Shown: in pieces, positions 49,736 through 58,432 of the stretch | How positions within the stretch are numbered: the first letter of the stretch is position 1 | How the letters are laid out: every line of letters starts with the position of its first letter | Source of the DNA: Idiomarina loihiensis | GTDB taxonomy: Bacteria; Pseudomonadota; Gammaproteobacteria; Enterobacterales; Alteromonadaceae | Reading direction: 5' to 3' | Length of the DNA stretch: 64,000 bases | NCBI RefSeq assembly: GCF_024584785.1 | Contig: NZ_CP074112.1 | Coordinates: forward strand, 2,418,001 to 2,482,000 | The notes under the pieces: model-generated | What the model was told of the DNA's origin: nothing | Databases searched by the model: none | The model's input: only the letters and a program-made list of their open reading frames with translations | Program-made: the position numbers and the translations under genes

Positions 49736-49772
49736 AAAAGACCCGTAAATTTCGGTTTGCGGGTCTTTTTTT
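49736..49772 (+). terminator. rho-independent terminator of the atp operon
   Basis: AAAAGACCCG and CGGGTCTTTT form a 10-bp stem around a 14-base loop, followed by further T residues, 29 bp after atpC. Confidence 0.88.
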
Positions 49773-49840
49773 CGTCTGTTAATTTGTTGTAAACAGCTTT
49801 AAAATAGCTGCAGGCTTATAAAATAGAAACGGAAGGATTC

Positions 49841-51205
49841 ATGTCTCTGAATGTGGTAGTTCTAGCAGCAGGTAAAGGCACCCGGATGCGCTCAGCGTTA
49901 CCGAAGGTGTTACATCCCATCGCCCATAAACCCATGGTTCAGCATGTGATTGATACTGCGCATACCTTAGCGCCTACACATGTGCAGGTTATCTATGGCC
50001 ATGGTGGCGATGTACTTAAGGAAAGGCTAGCCGGACAATCGTTAAATTTTGTTGAACAAGCGCAACAGCTAGGTACTGGTCATGCCGTGCAGCAGGTCGT
50101 GCCTTATGTGGCTGACGACGAAACTGTACTTATTTTGTATGGTGATGTACCGCTAACGCGCACAGAAACTCTGCAAGGCTTGTTGGATGCTGCGGCAACG
50201 ACGGAGTTAGCGCTGCTCACCGTGACCCTACCCGACCCCACCGGCTATGGACGTATCATGCGTGATGCCAGTGGCGCGGTAGTAGGTATTGTTGAGCAAA
50301 AAGATGCCAGCCCAGAGCAGCTGGCTATTACTGAAGTAAACACCGGTATGATGGCGGTAAAAGGAGCAGCGTTAAAACGCTGGCTCGGCAATTTATCCAA
50401 TGATAACGCCCAAGGTGAATACTATTTGACGGATATTGTCGCCATGGCCGCCGCAGAAGGCGTAGTGATTACCACGGCACAACCGCAAGCCATTAGCGAA
50501 GTGGAAGGTGCCAATAATCGGGTGCAGTTAGCCGGGCTAGAGCGTGCCTATCAAGCTCGCCAGGCTGAGCAACTGATGCTTAACGGTGCCACCTTAATGG
50601 ATCCGGCCCGGGTTGATGTTCGCGGCGAGGTTATCATCGCGAATGATGTGGTGGTTGATGTTAACGTTATTTTTGAAGGCCGGGTTGAACTTGGCGAAGG
50701 CGTGGTTATCGAAAGCAACTGTGTGCTGCGTGATTGTAAGATAGGCGCAGGTTCTCGGGTAAAAGCGAACAGCCTGATTGAAGAAGCCGTACTTGCAGAA
50801 AATTGTGCTGTAGGCCCTTTTGCCCGTTTACGACCAGGTGCTGAGTTGGCTGAGGGCGCACAGGTAGGTAACTTTGTTGAGATTAAAAAGACTCGCATGG
50901 GGCAAGGCTCTAAAGCGAGCCATCTTACCTATTTAGGTGATGCAGAAATTGGCGCTGGAGTGAATATTGGCGCAGGCACTATTACTTGTAATTATGACGG
51001 TGTAAACAAACATCTGACAGAAATAGACGATGGTGCGTTTATTGGTTCAAATAGTTCGTTAGTGGCTCCGGTACGAATTGGTAAGCATGCTACCGTAGGT
51101 GCAGGCTCTACCGTAACGAAAAATATCGATGATCATGAGCTAGGTGTGGCCCGTGGTCAGCAACGGAACATCAGTGGCTGGCAACGCCCTGTAAAAAAAG
51201 GATAA
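49841..51205 (+). CDS. glmU: bifunctional GlcN-1-P acetyltransferase / GlcNAc-1-P uridyltransferase GlmU
   Basis: A 454-residue cytoplasmic enzyme making UDP-GlcNAc for peptidoglycan and LPS. The N-terminal uridyltransferase domain starts [20 protein letters not shown]; the C-terminal left-handed beta-helix (about residues 250-440) carries hexapeptide repeats and [16 protein letters not shown] at the acetyltransferase site. It is followed 5 bp later by glmS. Confidence 0.98.
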   Translation: MSLNVVVLAAGKGTRMRSALPKVLHPIAHKPMVQHVIDTAHTLAPTHVQVIYGHGGDVLKERLAGQSLNFVEQAQQLGTGHAVQQVVPYVADDETVLILYGDVPLTRTETLQGLLDAAATTELALLTVTLPDPTGYGRIMRDASGAVVGIVEQKDASPEQLAITEVNTGMMAVKGAALKRWLGNLSNDNAQGEYYLTDIVAMAAAEGVVITTAQPQAISEVEGANNRVQLAGLERAYQARQAEQLMLNGATLMDPARVDVRGEVIIANDVVVDVNVIFEGRVELGEGVVIESNCVLRDCKIGAGSRVKANSLIEEAVLAENCAVGPFARLRPGAELAEGAQVGNFVEIKKTRMGQGSKASHLTYLGDAEIGAGVNIGAGTITCNYDGVNKHLTEIDDGAFIGSNSSLVAPVRIGKHATVGAGSTVTKNIDDHELGVARGQQRNISGWQRPVKKG

Positions 51206-51210
51206 GGACA

Positions 51211-53043
51211 ATGTGCGGAATTGTTGGTGCAACCTCAGAGCGCCGTATTAGTGAAATCTTGATTGAAGGCCTAAAGCGGCTTGAATACCGTGGTTACGAT
51301 TCGGCTGGTTTAGCCGTATTGAGCGAAGACGGACGCCTACAAAGTGTGCGTCGGACTGGTAAAGTCCAGGCACTCAAAGATGCGGTTGGCGAGCAACCGT
51401 TAGCCGGTACTGCTGGTATCGCTCACACGCGTTGGGCTACTCATGGTGGTGTCACAGAGGCAAACGCACATCCTCATATTTCTGAAGACTGTATTGCCGT
51501 AGTGCACAACGGTATTATCGAGAATCACGATAAATTGCGTGAGCAGTTAAAAGGATTGGGCTACACCTTTGCGTCTGATACTGACACCGAGGTGATTTGT
51601 CATTTGGTTCATCACGAGCGTAAAACTCATGCGGACTTATTCACTGCTGTACAAGCCGCAATCAAACAGCTTGAAGGGGCTTACGGCACTGTCATCATGG
51701 ACTGTCGCGATCCTGGCAGACTTATTGTCGCGCGCTCAGGTAGCCCCTTGGTGATTGGGCTTGGTATTGGCGAAAACTTTGTCGCATCAGACCAATTGGC
51801 TTTGTTACCAGTAACCCGCAAGTTCATGTACCTTGAAGAAGGCGACATGGCAGATATTACGCGTACCGAGGTGAAGGTTTATGGCGCTGACGGTAACCGC
51901 GTTGAGCGTGATATTCACGAGTCTGACGGCAACTACGATGCTGGTGGAAAAGGCGATTATCGCCACTTTATGCTCAAAGAAATTCATGAACAGCCAAGTT
52001 CGGTGCGTAATGCTTTAGAGGGCAGAATTGTTGATGGCAAGATTGCTGAAGATGTTTTTGGTCATGGTTCATTAGAACTTTTAAAAGATATTCAGCATGT
52101 ACAAATTGTGGCCTGTGGTACATCTTATCATGCAGGAATGGTAGCTCGCTATTGGCTAGAATCGATGGCTGGAGTTTCTTGTAACGTTGAAATCGCCTCA
52201 GAATTCCGTTACCGCACCTCTCATGTTCATCCAAATAGCTTATTAGTCACTATTTCACAGTCAGGTGAAACGGCTGACACCTTAGCGGCGCTACGTTTAA
52301 GTAAGGAGCTTGGTTACAAGGGCAGCTTAACTATATGTAACGTTTCTACCTCGTCAATGGTGCGTGAATCAGATTTAGCCTACATGACTCGTGCGGGTAC
52401 GGAAATTGGCGTGGCATCAACGAAAGCTTTCACCACGCAGTTAGTTGGCTTGCTGATGTTAACTTTGGCTATTGGTCAGTACCGCGGCATGAACGAAGAG
52501 CAGCAAGCGGCCGTAATTAAGTCATTGAAAACATTACCGTCGAAGCTTGAAGAAGCCTTGCTGTTAAGTGATGCCATTGAAGCCTTAGCGCCAGAGTTCG
52601 CCGATAAATTCCATAGCTTGTTCTTAGGCCGTGGCACCCAATACCCCATTGCCATGGAAGGTGCGTTGAAGTTGAAAGAGATTTCATACATTCACGCTGA
52701 AGCCTACGCCGCTGGCGAACTGAAACACGGGCCTTTAGCACTGATTGACGCCGACATGCCGGTTATTGTGGTCGCGCCAAACGATGAGCTGTTAGAGAAG
52801 CTGAAATCAAACGTGGAAGAAGTACGCGCCCGTGGCGGAATCATGTATGTGTTTGCTGACAAAGACGCACACTTTAAAGGTGACGACAGCATGCGCGTGA
52901 TCAACGTGACGCACTGTGATGAGCTGATTGCGCCAATTGTGTACACAGTACCGTTGCAACTACTCTCCTACTTCGTTGCCATTATTAAAGGCACCGACGT
53001 AGACCAGCCGCGCAACTTGGCTAAATCGGTAACGGTGGAGTAA
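51211..53043 (+). CDS. glmS: glutamine-fructose-6-phosphate aminotransferase GlmS
   Basis: A 610-residue enzyme: the glutaminase domain begins [20 protein letters not shown] with nucleophile Cys2, and two SIS domains follow ([37 protein letters not shown]). It ends [13 protein letters not shown], the conserved end that is the Tn7 target. It supplies GlcN-6-P to the pathway finished by GlmU. The 5-bp gap from glmU leaves no room for a glmS ribozyme. Confidence 0.98.
   Translation: MCGIVGATSERRISEILIEGLKRLEYRGYDSAGLAVLSEDGRLQSVRRTGKVQALKDAVGEQPLAGTAGIAHTRWATHGGVTEANAHPHISEDCIAVVHNGIIENHDKLREQLKGLGYTFASDTDTEVICHLVHHERKTHADLFTAVQAAIKQLEGAYGTVIMDCRDPGRLIVARSGSPLVIGLGIGENFVASDQLALLPVTRKFMYLEEGDMADITRTEVKVYGADGNRVERDIHESDGNYDAGGKGDYRHFMLKEIHEQPSSVRNALEGRIVDGKIAEDVFGHGSLELLKDIQHVQIVACGTSYHAGMVARYWLESMAGVSCNVEIASEFRYRTSHVHPNSLLVTISQSGETADTLAALRLSKELGYKGSLTICNVSTSSMVRESDLAYMTRAGTEIGVASTKAFTTQLVGLLMLTLAIGQYRGMNEEQQAAVIKSLKTLPSKLEEALLLSDAIEALAPEFADKFHSLFLGRGTQYPIAMEGALKLKEISYIHAEAYAAGELKHGPLALIDADMPVIVVAPNDELLEKLKSNVEEVRARGGIMYVFADKDAHFKGDDSMRVINVTHCDELIAPIVYTVPLQLLSYFVAIIKGTDVDQPRNLAKSVTVE
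52997..53043 (+). other. attTn7 recognition region in the 3' end of glmS
   Basis: The last codons of glmS encode [13 protein letters not shown], and the DNA keeps the TnsD-recognised end seen in E. coli. The corresponding insertion point, about 25 bp past the stop, would fall in the end of the integrase gene. No Tn7 element is present. Confidence 0.6.
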
Positions 53044-53055
53044 TTCCACCGTTTT
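53031..53055 (+). terminator. terminator-like hairpin at the end of glmS
   Basis: AACGGTGGA and TCCACCGTT form a perfect 9-bp stem that includes the glmS stop codon, followed by only four T residues. It lies between glmS and the convergent integrase gene and could serve both directions weakly. Confidence 0.55.
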
Positions 53056-53764
53056 ACTGGTTGCTGATAAGCCTATCAAGTGGGCTAGCTGTGCCCGCAT
53101 AATGTTGACCAATGACGTGTGTATAAATTTGAGTTGTACTCACGTCGTTGTGCCCTAGTAGGTCTTGCACTGTTCTAATGTCGCATCCCGCTTGTAATAA
53201 GTGGGTGGCAAACGAATGTCGAAACGTATGACAATTCACCTTTTTAAATATTTTCGCTGCCTTCACAGCAGGTTGTAGCGCCTTGCGAACCACGCTGTCA
53301 TGCAAATGATGACGGCAAAGAACCCCAGAATATGGGTGCTTACATAGGCTCGTTGCCGGAAAGACAAACATCCATCCCGGTTGTTTATAAGCATTTGGAT
53401 ATTTTCTATCGAGCGCATTAACCATCGATGGGCCAAGTCCATTCTTGTTATCCTCGATCTGAACAGTTAAAGCCGTTTGAATGGCTTGTTGTAATGGTTC
53501 AATGAGTCTTTGGCTGAGAAGGGTTTGCCGATCTTTCCTGCCTTTACCGTCACGAATCGTAAGTGCAGCATGGCGCTCATTCGCCAACCAACTTAAAAAG
53601 GCCTTCACCTCTTCCGCTCCCATATCAATAGGATGTCGTTTTTTATGAAAATAGATAAACTGCCGTATCCAACCTAAATAAGATTTCTCAGTTTTTAAGC
53701 TATAGCCACGTAATCGCATATCAGCGCGAAGTTTTTCAATAAAAGGGCTCGCCATCATTAACAT
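53054..53764 (-). CDS. intI: integron integrase IntI, internally deleted (probably inactive)
   Basis: A tyrosine recombinase of the IntI family, 236 residues from the ATG at 53764 against about 320 usual. The N-terminal part ([20 protein letters not shown], then [13 protein letters not shown]) joins directly at about residues 67/68 to [11 protein letters not shown]. In intact IntI proteins about 85 residues lie between these blocks, including the DNA-binding linker and the first catalytic Arg (R146 in IntI1). The frame is kept. Still present are the IntI-specific insert ([23 protein letters not shown]), HTFRHS (H179, R182), LLGH (H205) and the nucleophile Tyr214. The gene points away from the cassettes and ends 10 bp from glmS. 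Loss of the first Arg should abolish recombination. Confidence 0.9.
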   Translation of the reverse strand: MLMMASPFIEKLRADMRLRGYSLKTEKSYLGWIRQFIYFHKKRHPIDMGAEEVKAFLSWLANERHAALTIRDGKGRKDRQTLLSQRLIEPLQQAIQTALTVQIEDNKNGLGPSMVNALDRKYPNAYKQPGWMFVFPATSLCKHPYSGVLCRHHLHDSVVRKALQPAVKAAKIFKKVNCHTFRHSFATHLLQAGCDIRTVQDLLGHNDVSTTQIYTHVIGQHYAGTASPLDRLISNQ

Positions 53765-54045
53765 CCATGATTTTTGATAATCGTGAGTTAAGCATAATCG
53801 ATCAATCGGCACGCTTCACGGTTCAAAGTCGCACACTTAAAGCTTGCATGTAGGATAAATATGTCCTATTTTCAATTACATAATTTAAACAAAAATAGTG
53901 TTACCAGGCGTAGTCGAACAGCAAAGTGTGCGTGCTTACTTTGCTGACAGTAAAAGGCGACTTTTTAGATGGTTTTTGTATTGTTTTTGATGAGTTACCA
54001 ATTTAAACGAACGATTACGACATGTGCCAGCACACTACACAAATG
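53765..54045. promoter_or_regulatory. integrase-cassette intergenic region
   Basis: This AT-rich gap should hold the integrase promoter, the cassette promoter Pc and attI. An 18-bp imperfect palindrome with TAGGA/TCCTA arms lies at 53851-53868. I see no LexA box of the CTGT-N8-ACAG form and no Pc that I would defend; weak candidates such as TTGCTG near 53941 have poor spacing. Confidence 0.4.
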
Positions 54046-54055
54046 TTATAAGCCA
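54030..54055 (+). other. attI: attI recombination site with cassette 1 junction
   Basis: The core AATGTTATAAGCC places the crossover after G54045. The downstream bases TTATAAGCC are complementary to the left end of attC1 (GGCTTATAAC at 54442), which fixes this as the start of the first cassette. The outer limits of attI are inferred. Confidence 0.65.
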
Positions 54056-54068
54056 TAGGAAACCACAT

Positions 54069-54440
54069 TTGGCGATTCTATTTTTTACCGTATTTATTGC
54101 TACGTTTTGCTGGCTAGAGCTTCTTTATTTAGCTCTAAATCGCTTTGGAAAGGTAGCTACCGTAGGAGTCTCGGTACTGGGTGTTACTGCGGGTTTTTTG
54201 TACTCATATTATGGTGTAACAGATTACACAAGAGACACTAAAGCCGTCCCATTAGTGGTGTTCAGTATACTGGCCTATCTAATACCAGCAATCGTGTTGT
54301 ATTTTATCGCTTTGTTTACAAAACATTTTAGTGTAAGTAGTAGGCATGCATGGGCAGCAGTTATTGGTTTTATTAACTGTTTTGTTTGGCCTTTCTTTGC
54401 CCTTGCACTTGGCTGTTACTCAGAGTTGGATTGCATTTAA
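54069..54440 (+). CDS. cassette 1: integral membrane protein, unknown
   Basis: A 123-residue protein with four predicted membrane segments (about residues 1-22, 27-46, 58-82 and 93-117). TTG at 54069 behind TAGGA is the likely start, because a longer frame from 54024 would begin before the cassette border. No family is recognised. Its stop lies at the beginning of attC1. Confidence 0.65.
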   Translation: MAILFFTVFIATFCWLELLYLALNRFGKVATVGVSVLGVTAGFLYSYYGVTDYTRDTKAVPLVVFSILAYLIPAIVLYFIALFTKHFSVSSRHAWAAVIGFINCFVWPFFALALGCYSELDCI

Positions 54441-54441
54441 T

Positions 54442-54543
54442 GGCTTATAACAAATTGCTTAATTTCGTTCCGGCCACAAAAAGCGTGGCCTCCACTGGAC
54501 TGCCTACGCTGCGCTGCGGCAGCCAATTAGCAAAGCGTTAGGC
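54442..54543 (+). repeat. attC: attC1 (family A)
   Basis: It runs from GGCTTATAAC to GCGTTAGGC, crossover after G54537. The inner arms include GGCCACAAAAAGCGTGGCC and CGCTGCGCTGCGGCAGCC. It is nearly identical to attC2 and attC14. Confidence 0.9.
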
Positions 54544-54549
54544 ATTTCC

Positions 54550-54972
54550 ATGAACGAAAAGATTAGTTTAGATAGCAAATACCTTGTTGAAATTCGTCTT
54601 GGGGAAAACCATGAGAAGGTTCATGCTGCTTGGCAAGACGATACTAATGAAGGTTTTCTGATTTGTTATGACATTAATTTATTATTTGATGATCAAACTA
54701 TATTCTTGGTCAAACCATGTGAAATTGGGATTGCTGGTCGGTATCCCGGGATGGCGTTGTCATTGGAAAAAATTGAGTCAGTAAATTGTCAGTCGCCGTT
54801 CAATGCTTCGTGCCTTCCGATGAAAGTTGATGAAGTAATTCAAACAGATTACTTGGGTGAGGGCGCTGTAAATGAAATTATCCTTGTTCTAGTGAATAAA
54901 TGCAGAATTATAATCAGGCATGTCTTTCCCCCCATGACAATGGGTGTAAAACTGGAGCAAAAAAATGCCTAA
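54550..54972 (+). CDS. cassette 2: hypothetical protein
   Basis: A 140-residue, probably cytosolic beta-rich protein without signal peptide or membrane segment. It has four cysteines and a central PCEIGIAGRYPGMALSLEKI. I do not recognise it. ATG at 54550, twelve bases into the cassette with only a weak binding site; the stop overlaps the attC2 core (GCCTAAC). Confidence 0.65.
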   Translation: MNEKISLDSKYLVEIRLGENHEKVHAAWQDDTNEGFLICYDINLLFDDQTIFLVKPCEIGIAGRYPGMALSLEKIESVNCQSPFNASCLPMKVDEVIQTDYLGEGAVNEIILVLVNKCRIIIRHVFPPMTMGVKLEQKNA

Positions 54973-55065
54973 CAAACCGCTTAAATTCGTTCCGGCCACA
55001 AAAAGCGTGGCCTCCACTGGACTGCCTACGCTGCGCTGCGGCAGCCAATTAGCAAGGCGTTATGT
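54967..55065 (+). repeat. attC: attC2 (family A)
   Basis: It runs from GCCTAAC to GCGTTATGT, crossover after G55059. It is almost identical inside to attC1. Confidence 0.9.
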
Positions 55066-55085
55066 GGGGGCGCTGAGTAACGAGC

Positions 55086-55316
55086 ATGGATAAATATTCC
55101 AAGATCGAAAAGTATGTTGTAGCGAGTGATGTTTGCAGCCGGGATGGAATCGGAATAGAGGTTTATTCTGGCAACAATATGCTTCTGGAAGTCTTTCGAG
55201 ATGACACTAAAAAGACTAGAGAGGTGACTCTTTACAAAAAGGAGCTTGATCTTGAGCTCGTAGAGCAAGCAGTTGCACTATTCAAAAAGGAAATCCCGTG
55301 GGAATTTCAAGAATAA
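55086..55316 (+). CDS. cassette 3: hypothetical protein
   Basis: A 76-residue soluble acidic protein with an alternating strand-strand-helix look (GIEVYSGNNMLLEVFRDD, then LELVEQAVALFKKEIPWEF). I recognise no family. The ATG lies 26 bp inside a 345-bp cassette, the smallest of the array. Confidence 0.6.
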   Translation: MDKYSKIEKYVVASDVCSRDGIGIEVYSGNNMLLEVFRDDTKKTREVTLYKKELDLELVEQAVALFKKEIPWEFQE

Positions 55317-55335
55317 CATCAGCTTACAAGTCGCC

Positions 55336-55410
55336 ACATAACAAGGCCCAGCAGTTCGCAGCCTGCGGCTGCCGGACTCGCTACGCTCGCCGCTGTGGGC
55401 GGCGTTAGGC
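55336..55410 (+). repeat. attC: attC3
   Basis: It runs from ACATAAC to GCGTTAGGC, crossover after G55404. Inner arms are CAGCCTGCGGCTGCCGG and CGCCGCTGTGGGCGGCG. It is shorter than family A and unrelated to it. Confidence 0.88.
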
Positions 55411-55425
55411 GGCAAGGACCGTTCA

Positions 55426-55962
55426 ATGATTGTCCGCGAAATATTAGACTTCTTGTATACCTACGTACTCACTGCATGGTACTTCTACGCTGCACTGGTC
55501 GTTATAGTTCTAGCCATTGCTGTTCTGACGAGGCGTACTAAGCCGTCAATTGCGTCAAGCATTCCCGTTCTCGGAGATCATGTTAGTACTGTTCCATTCT
55601 TTATTGCAGATATCTGGCAAGGCCTCGCAAAAGGCCATGGCTTAGTGGCCCTGCATCAAGAAGCTATCAGACTTGAGGTCCAAATCGTTGACTCATTAAC
55701 CGGACTAATAAAATTTAGGCATCAGATTGTGGAAGTTCCAATCAGAGATGTCGCATCGATTGCCATTAGATCCTACTTGTTTGGAACCTACACACTGCTT
55801 TGGTTGCAGGGAACGAGGATGGATACTTTCCAAAGCTTTCCAAGGTTGCGTGGCGGGCGATGCAGACTGCGAATCGCGCGTCGCGACCGACAGAACTGCG
55901 CAGCCTTCGTAGAGCACTTCGCAACCGTCAAGGCGTCTGGGCAAGTGGTGGCTGCCGCCTAA
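55426..55962 (+). CDS. cassette 4: membrane-anchored hypothetical protein
   Basis: A 178-residue protein with one N-terminal membrane segment (about residues 16-36) and a soluble domain that is basic near its end (RGGRCRLRIARRDRQNCAAF). AAGGA precedes the ATG by seven bases. No family is recognised; the soluble part may be a small beta-rich domain. The stop overlaps attC4. Confidence 0.65.
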   Translation: MIVREILDFLYTYVLTAWYFYAALVVIVLAIAVLTRRTKPSIASSIPVLGDHVSTVPFFIADIWQGLAKGHGLVALHQEAIRLEVQIVDSLTGLIKFRHQIVEVPIRDVASIAIRSYLFGTYTLLWLQGTRMDTFQSFPRLRGGRCRLRIARRDRQNCAAFVEHFATVKASGQVVAAA

Positions 55963-56026
55963 CAATTCGTTCAAGCCGAACTTGTTTGGCTCTGCTACAC
56001 AAGTCGGCTTAACTCGAGCGTTAGCA
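55957..56026 (+). repeat. attC: attC4
   Basis: It runs from GCCTAAC to GCGTTAGCA, crossover after G56020. Inner arms are AAGCCGAACTTGTTTGG and CACAAGTCGGCTT, unlike the other sites. Confidence 0.87.
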
Positions 56027-56047
56027 CCACAACCCAAAGGAGAGAGA

Positions 56048-56428
56048 ATGGACACTTTTAAAGCATCAGTACAATACAATGACATGAAAGGTAGCGCAGC
56101 GGCCGACCGCGCGGATAAAGAGAATGCAGCAAAGTGGCTAAAAGACAATGACTTGATCAGCGACGAAGAGTTCGTTGTGGGCGTCAAGATGTGGGCTGGA
56201 GAGAATCATGGCATCCATGATGATCCAGTTTACGTCACGTTTTTCGTGACCGACCTGCAAGGTCACCCTGATCTTCCTTCTTTGCTTGCTGCTAGCGGTG
56301 ATGTGATAGAAGCAAGGCGTGTACGCGTGGATATGAACCTCGTTGACTTCTTCGGTCTGTTCAAGCGACTGGAAGTTACTTTATCGAATGGCGGCATGCT
56401 AGAAGGAAAGTCCTACCCGTATGAATAG
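56048..56428 (+). CDS. cassette 5: hypothetical protein
   Basis: A 126-residue soluble acidic protein; KASVQYNDMKGSAAADRADK opens it and VYVTFFVTDLQGHPDLPSLL is central. An excellent AAAGGAG site lies before the ATG at 56048; the frame is open from 55982 but that part belongs to the previous cassette. I do not recognise the fold. Confidence 0.7.
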   Translation: MDTFKASVQYNDMKGSAAADRADKENAAKWLKDNDLISDEEFVVGVKMWAGENHGIHDDPVYVTFFVTDLQGHPDLPSLLAASGDVIEARRVRVDMNLVDFFGLFKRLEVTLSNGGMLEGKSYPYE

Positions 56429-56433
56429 GCAGT

Positions 56434-56495
56434 GTGCTAACAAACGCGTTAAATGCGACACTCGTACCTCGCGCGCTTTACGCGGGCGTTATGCA
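56434..56495 (+). repeat. attC: attC5
   Basis: It runs from GTGCTAAC to GCGTTATGC, crossover after G56488. It is one of the shortest sites of the array, with CGCGCGCTTTACGCGGGCG on the right side. Confidence 0.87.
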
Positions 56496-56510
56496 TTCGA
56501 AGGGTATTTG

Positions 56511-56843
56511 ATGAAATTTCTGTTATTGATTGCTTTACTCTTATCAAGCGTGGTGGCTAGGGCTGAAAATTTGTGTCCCGTTAACGAGGATGTTGCGCCA
56601 GATATGCGTATAGCTGAGTCTGATCTTACGAAGGAACGTGCGGAGAAGGCTGTCGAAAAAGTGCAGGGCATAGTTTCAGGGGCGGACTCAAAATATGAAT
56701 GGATTACCGTTCCAAATTCATTAAAGATAATTGAAGGGTATATATTGAAGCGCGACGCTCTTAATGCAGAAGGGGTAATGGCTCAATATCACAAATCTCA
56801 GTTTTGTGAGTTTATGAAAACTCAGGCGTGGTGGTACGACTAA
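56511..56843 (+). CDS. cassette 6: exported hypothetical protein
   Basis: A 110-residue protein with a clear signal peptide (MKFLLLIALLLSSVVARA, cleaved before EN). The mature part is small, with two cysteines that could form a disulfide and a helical AEKAVEKVQGIV segment. It recalls Rap/Tai-type immunity proteins in size and layout, but I cannot show this. GAAGGG precedes the ATG at 56511. Confidence 0.65.
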   Translation: MKFLLLIALLLSSVVARAENLCPVNEDVAPDMRIAESDLTKERAEKAVEKVQGIVSGADSKYEWITVPNSLKIIEGYILKRDALNAEGVMAQYHKSQFCEFMKTQAWWYD

Positions 56844-56844
56844 A

Positions 56845-56925
56845 TGCATAACCAAGCCATAAAATACGCTCCCTGCGGTCGCCGGACGCTCGTTCCTCGC
56901 GCCGTTTATTGCGGGCGTTAGGTTC
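56845..56925 (+). repeat. attC: attC6
   Basis: It runs from TGCATAAC to GCGTTAGGT, crossover after G56917. Inner arms include CCCTGCGGTCGCCGG and TTATTGCGGGCG. Confidence 0.87.
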
Positions 56926-56927
56926 AC

Positions 56928-57242
56928 ATGAAACAGATAGCTCTAATTTTTGTACTAGCTTTTATTAGCAATCCTGTCAGCGCAAGCGAGCCAGACGAAC
57001 TTTTTGGCTCGCTTACTGGCTTGTATTGGTGCATAAACAAAGAATTACCAACAGAGTTTGAGCAAATTAATAAAGGTCTGGGCTTTCAACTTCCACCAAA
57101 TGCAAACCAAGCTAGTTATGAAAAGTGGCTGCTTAAGGTTAAATTGGTAACTGAAAACGATGGGGTTGTTGTGGTTCACCAGTCAGACAGCAAAATAGAA
57201 TATTCAAAAGTAAAGTGCGAGTCGGTGGGCCTCAGCGACTGA
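56928..57242 (+). CDS. cassette 7: exported hypothetical protein
   Basis: A 104-residue protein with a signal peptide (MKQIALIFVLAFISNPVSA). The mature part has two cysteines (in YWCINKE and KVKCESVG). The ATG lies only 10 bp into the cassette, inside the attC-derived border, so no room is left for a normal ribosome site other than GGTTC. No family is recognised. Confidence 0.6.
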   Translation: MKQIALIFVLAFISNPVSASEPDELFGSLTGLYWCINKELPTEFEQINKGLGFQLPPNANQASYEKWLLKVKLVTENDGVVVVHQSDSKIEYSKVKCESVGLSD

Positions 57243-57343
57243 ACCTAACAAACCAAGTAAGCGGGACAATAACACGTGGGCTCCCGTCACTTCGTTCCGT
57301 ATTTTAGCCCACGTGTTATTGCCCCTTCTTGGGGCGTTAGGAG
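57241..57343 (+). repeat. attC: attC7 (Vibrio VCR-like)
   Basis: It runs from GAACCTAAC to GCGTTAGGA, crossover after G57336. GCGGGACAATAACACGTGGG on the left and CCCACGTGTTATTGCCCC on the right form a long palindrome. The GGGAC and GCCCCTT...GGGGCG blocks resemble Vibrio repeats; attC16 is of the same type. Confidence 0.88.
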
Positions 57344-57355
57344 CAAGGAGCAGCA

Positions 57356-57790
57356 TTGAAACCTGAGATTTCTTTAGAAAAAGTATGGTTTGATGATGAT
57401 CTGATCGAATTGAAAATTTCTGTCTGTAATGGTAAATCGATATTTACTAATAAAGTTTATGTTGGCAGTCATCAAATTTTAGAGTTGGTAAACGCACTTA
57501 ATGTCTTTAAAAACCATTATTACGGTGGTTTAAAAGACATATTGCTGGGTCAGTTTGGTCGTGAATACGCCAACGGTGCTTTTTCTGCGAGGCTTCACTT
57601 TCCTAAGCCGGGGGCTTTGTACATAGCAACTCATCAGCAATCTGAATACTTTGAGTTCAAGGGACAGGAAGAGGCAAGCGAGGCGAAAATGTACTTAAAA
57701 ACCGAGCCAGCCCTTTTAGATAACTTTATTCAGGAGCTAAAGGGGTTAAGCAATGGCATTAGTGATGTTGCAACGCTCGTTTGCACCTAA
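57356..57790 (+). CDS. cassette 8: hypothetical protein
   Basis: A 144-residue soluble protein, beta-rich in its first half (ISLEKVWFDDDLIELKISVC) with GALYIATHQQSEYFEFKGQE later. TTG at 57356 behind AAGGAG is the likely start. No family is recognised. The stop overlaps the attC8 core. Confidence 0.65.
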   Translation: MKPEISLEKVWFDDDLIELKISVCNGKSIFTNKVYVGSHQILELVNALNVFKNHYYGGLKDILLGQFGREYANGAFSARLHFPKPGALYIATHQQSEYFEFKGQEEASEAKMYLKTEPALLDNFIQELKGLSNGISDVATLVCT

Positions 57791-57864
57791 CAATCCGCGT
57801 CATTCGGGGCCTGCGGCCCCTGCGACGCTCACACGTTCGCGCGCATGCGCGGGGCGTTATAAGG
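57783..57864 (+). repeat. attC: attC8
   Basis: It runs from GCACCTAAC to GCGTTATAA, crossover after G57856. Very GC-rich arms: GGGGCCTGCGGCCCC and GCGCGCATGCGCGGGGCG. Confidence 0.86.
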
Positions 57865-57874
57865 CATCAATCGA

Positions 57875-58351
57875 GTGAGAGCATACGAACTAGAAAAAGA
57901 AATTTGGTCAGAGGTAGACTTCAACTTGATGGGTTGGCATGACGCATCTATATGGTCAATGGTCTCCGATGCAAAACAATACGAATATTTATTAGACCTA
58001 GATTACATATTCAAATGGGTTCACCCGGAGGAGAATGAGACATACTTTAAATTTTGGGTCGCTCCGGTGACAATGGTTTTTGAAAATGCTTTTGATGTAA
58101 AAATTGACATTGAGTCACAGCAAGGCTTAATTGAAGTGGCGGATTTATACATGGAAAACCCCGAGCTAACACCCAATGGGAAATTCACGTCTCATACCTA
58201 TCGCTTTGAGTGCCAAGAGGGTGAAATATCTCTTAAAGCAACTGGTTTTAAAATGTATGTGCGGCAAAAACCAAAACTTATTCAAGGTCAAAGCTTTGAA
58301 TTACAAGAGCGTGGCGGTGTTAATTTCGGACGAGCGTGGAATGCCTTATAA
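57875..58351 (+). CDS. cassette 9: hypothetical protein
   Basis: A 158-residue soluble protein with many aromatic residues (MGWHDASIWSMVSD, YIFKWVHPEENETYFKFWVA). GTG at 57875 is the likely start. WHDA followed by a FKFWVAPVTMVFENA segment recalls a family of cassette-borne and phage-linked unknown proteins, but I cannot name it. Confidence 0.65.
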   Translation: MRAYELEKEIWSEVDFNLMGWHDASIWSMVSDAKQYEYLLDLDYIFKWVHPEENETYFKFWVAPVTMVFENAFDVKIDIESQQGLIEVADLYMENPELTPNGKFTSHTYRFECQEGEISLKATGFKMYVRQKPKLIQGQSFELQERGGVNFGRAWNAL

Positions 58352-58422
58352 CAAGTCAATCAACTACGCGCCTTCGGCGCCGGATGCGCTAAAGCGCACC
58401 GGTTATTGAAGCGTTAAATGCC
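58343..58422 (+). repeat. attC: attC9
   Basis: It runs from GCCTTATAAC to GCGTTAAATG, crossover after G58413. Inner arms are CGCGCCTTCGGCGCCGG and AAAGCGCACCGG. Confidence 0.88.
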
Positions 58423-58432
58423 AAGGGAAGCT

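Noticed and set aside
51206-51210. glmS ribozyme/riboswitch
   Set aside because: Only 5 bp separate glmU and glmS.
53031-54045. Tn7 or a Tn7-like element next to glmS
   Set aside because: No Tn7 end repeats and no tns genes are seen; the neighbour is an integron integrase with a normal attI/cassette layout.
54024-54068. A longer N-terminus for the cassette 1 protein
   Set aside because: It would begin upstream of the attI crossover at 54045, outside the cassette; the TTG at 54069 with TAGGA is better.
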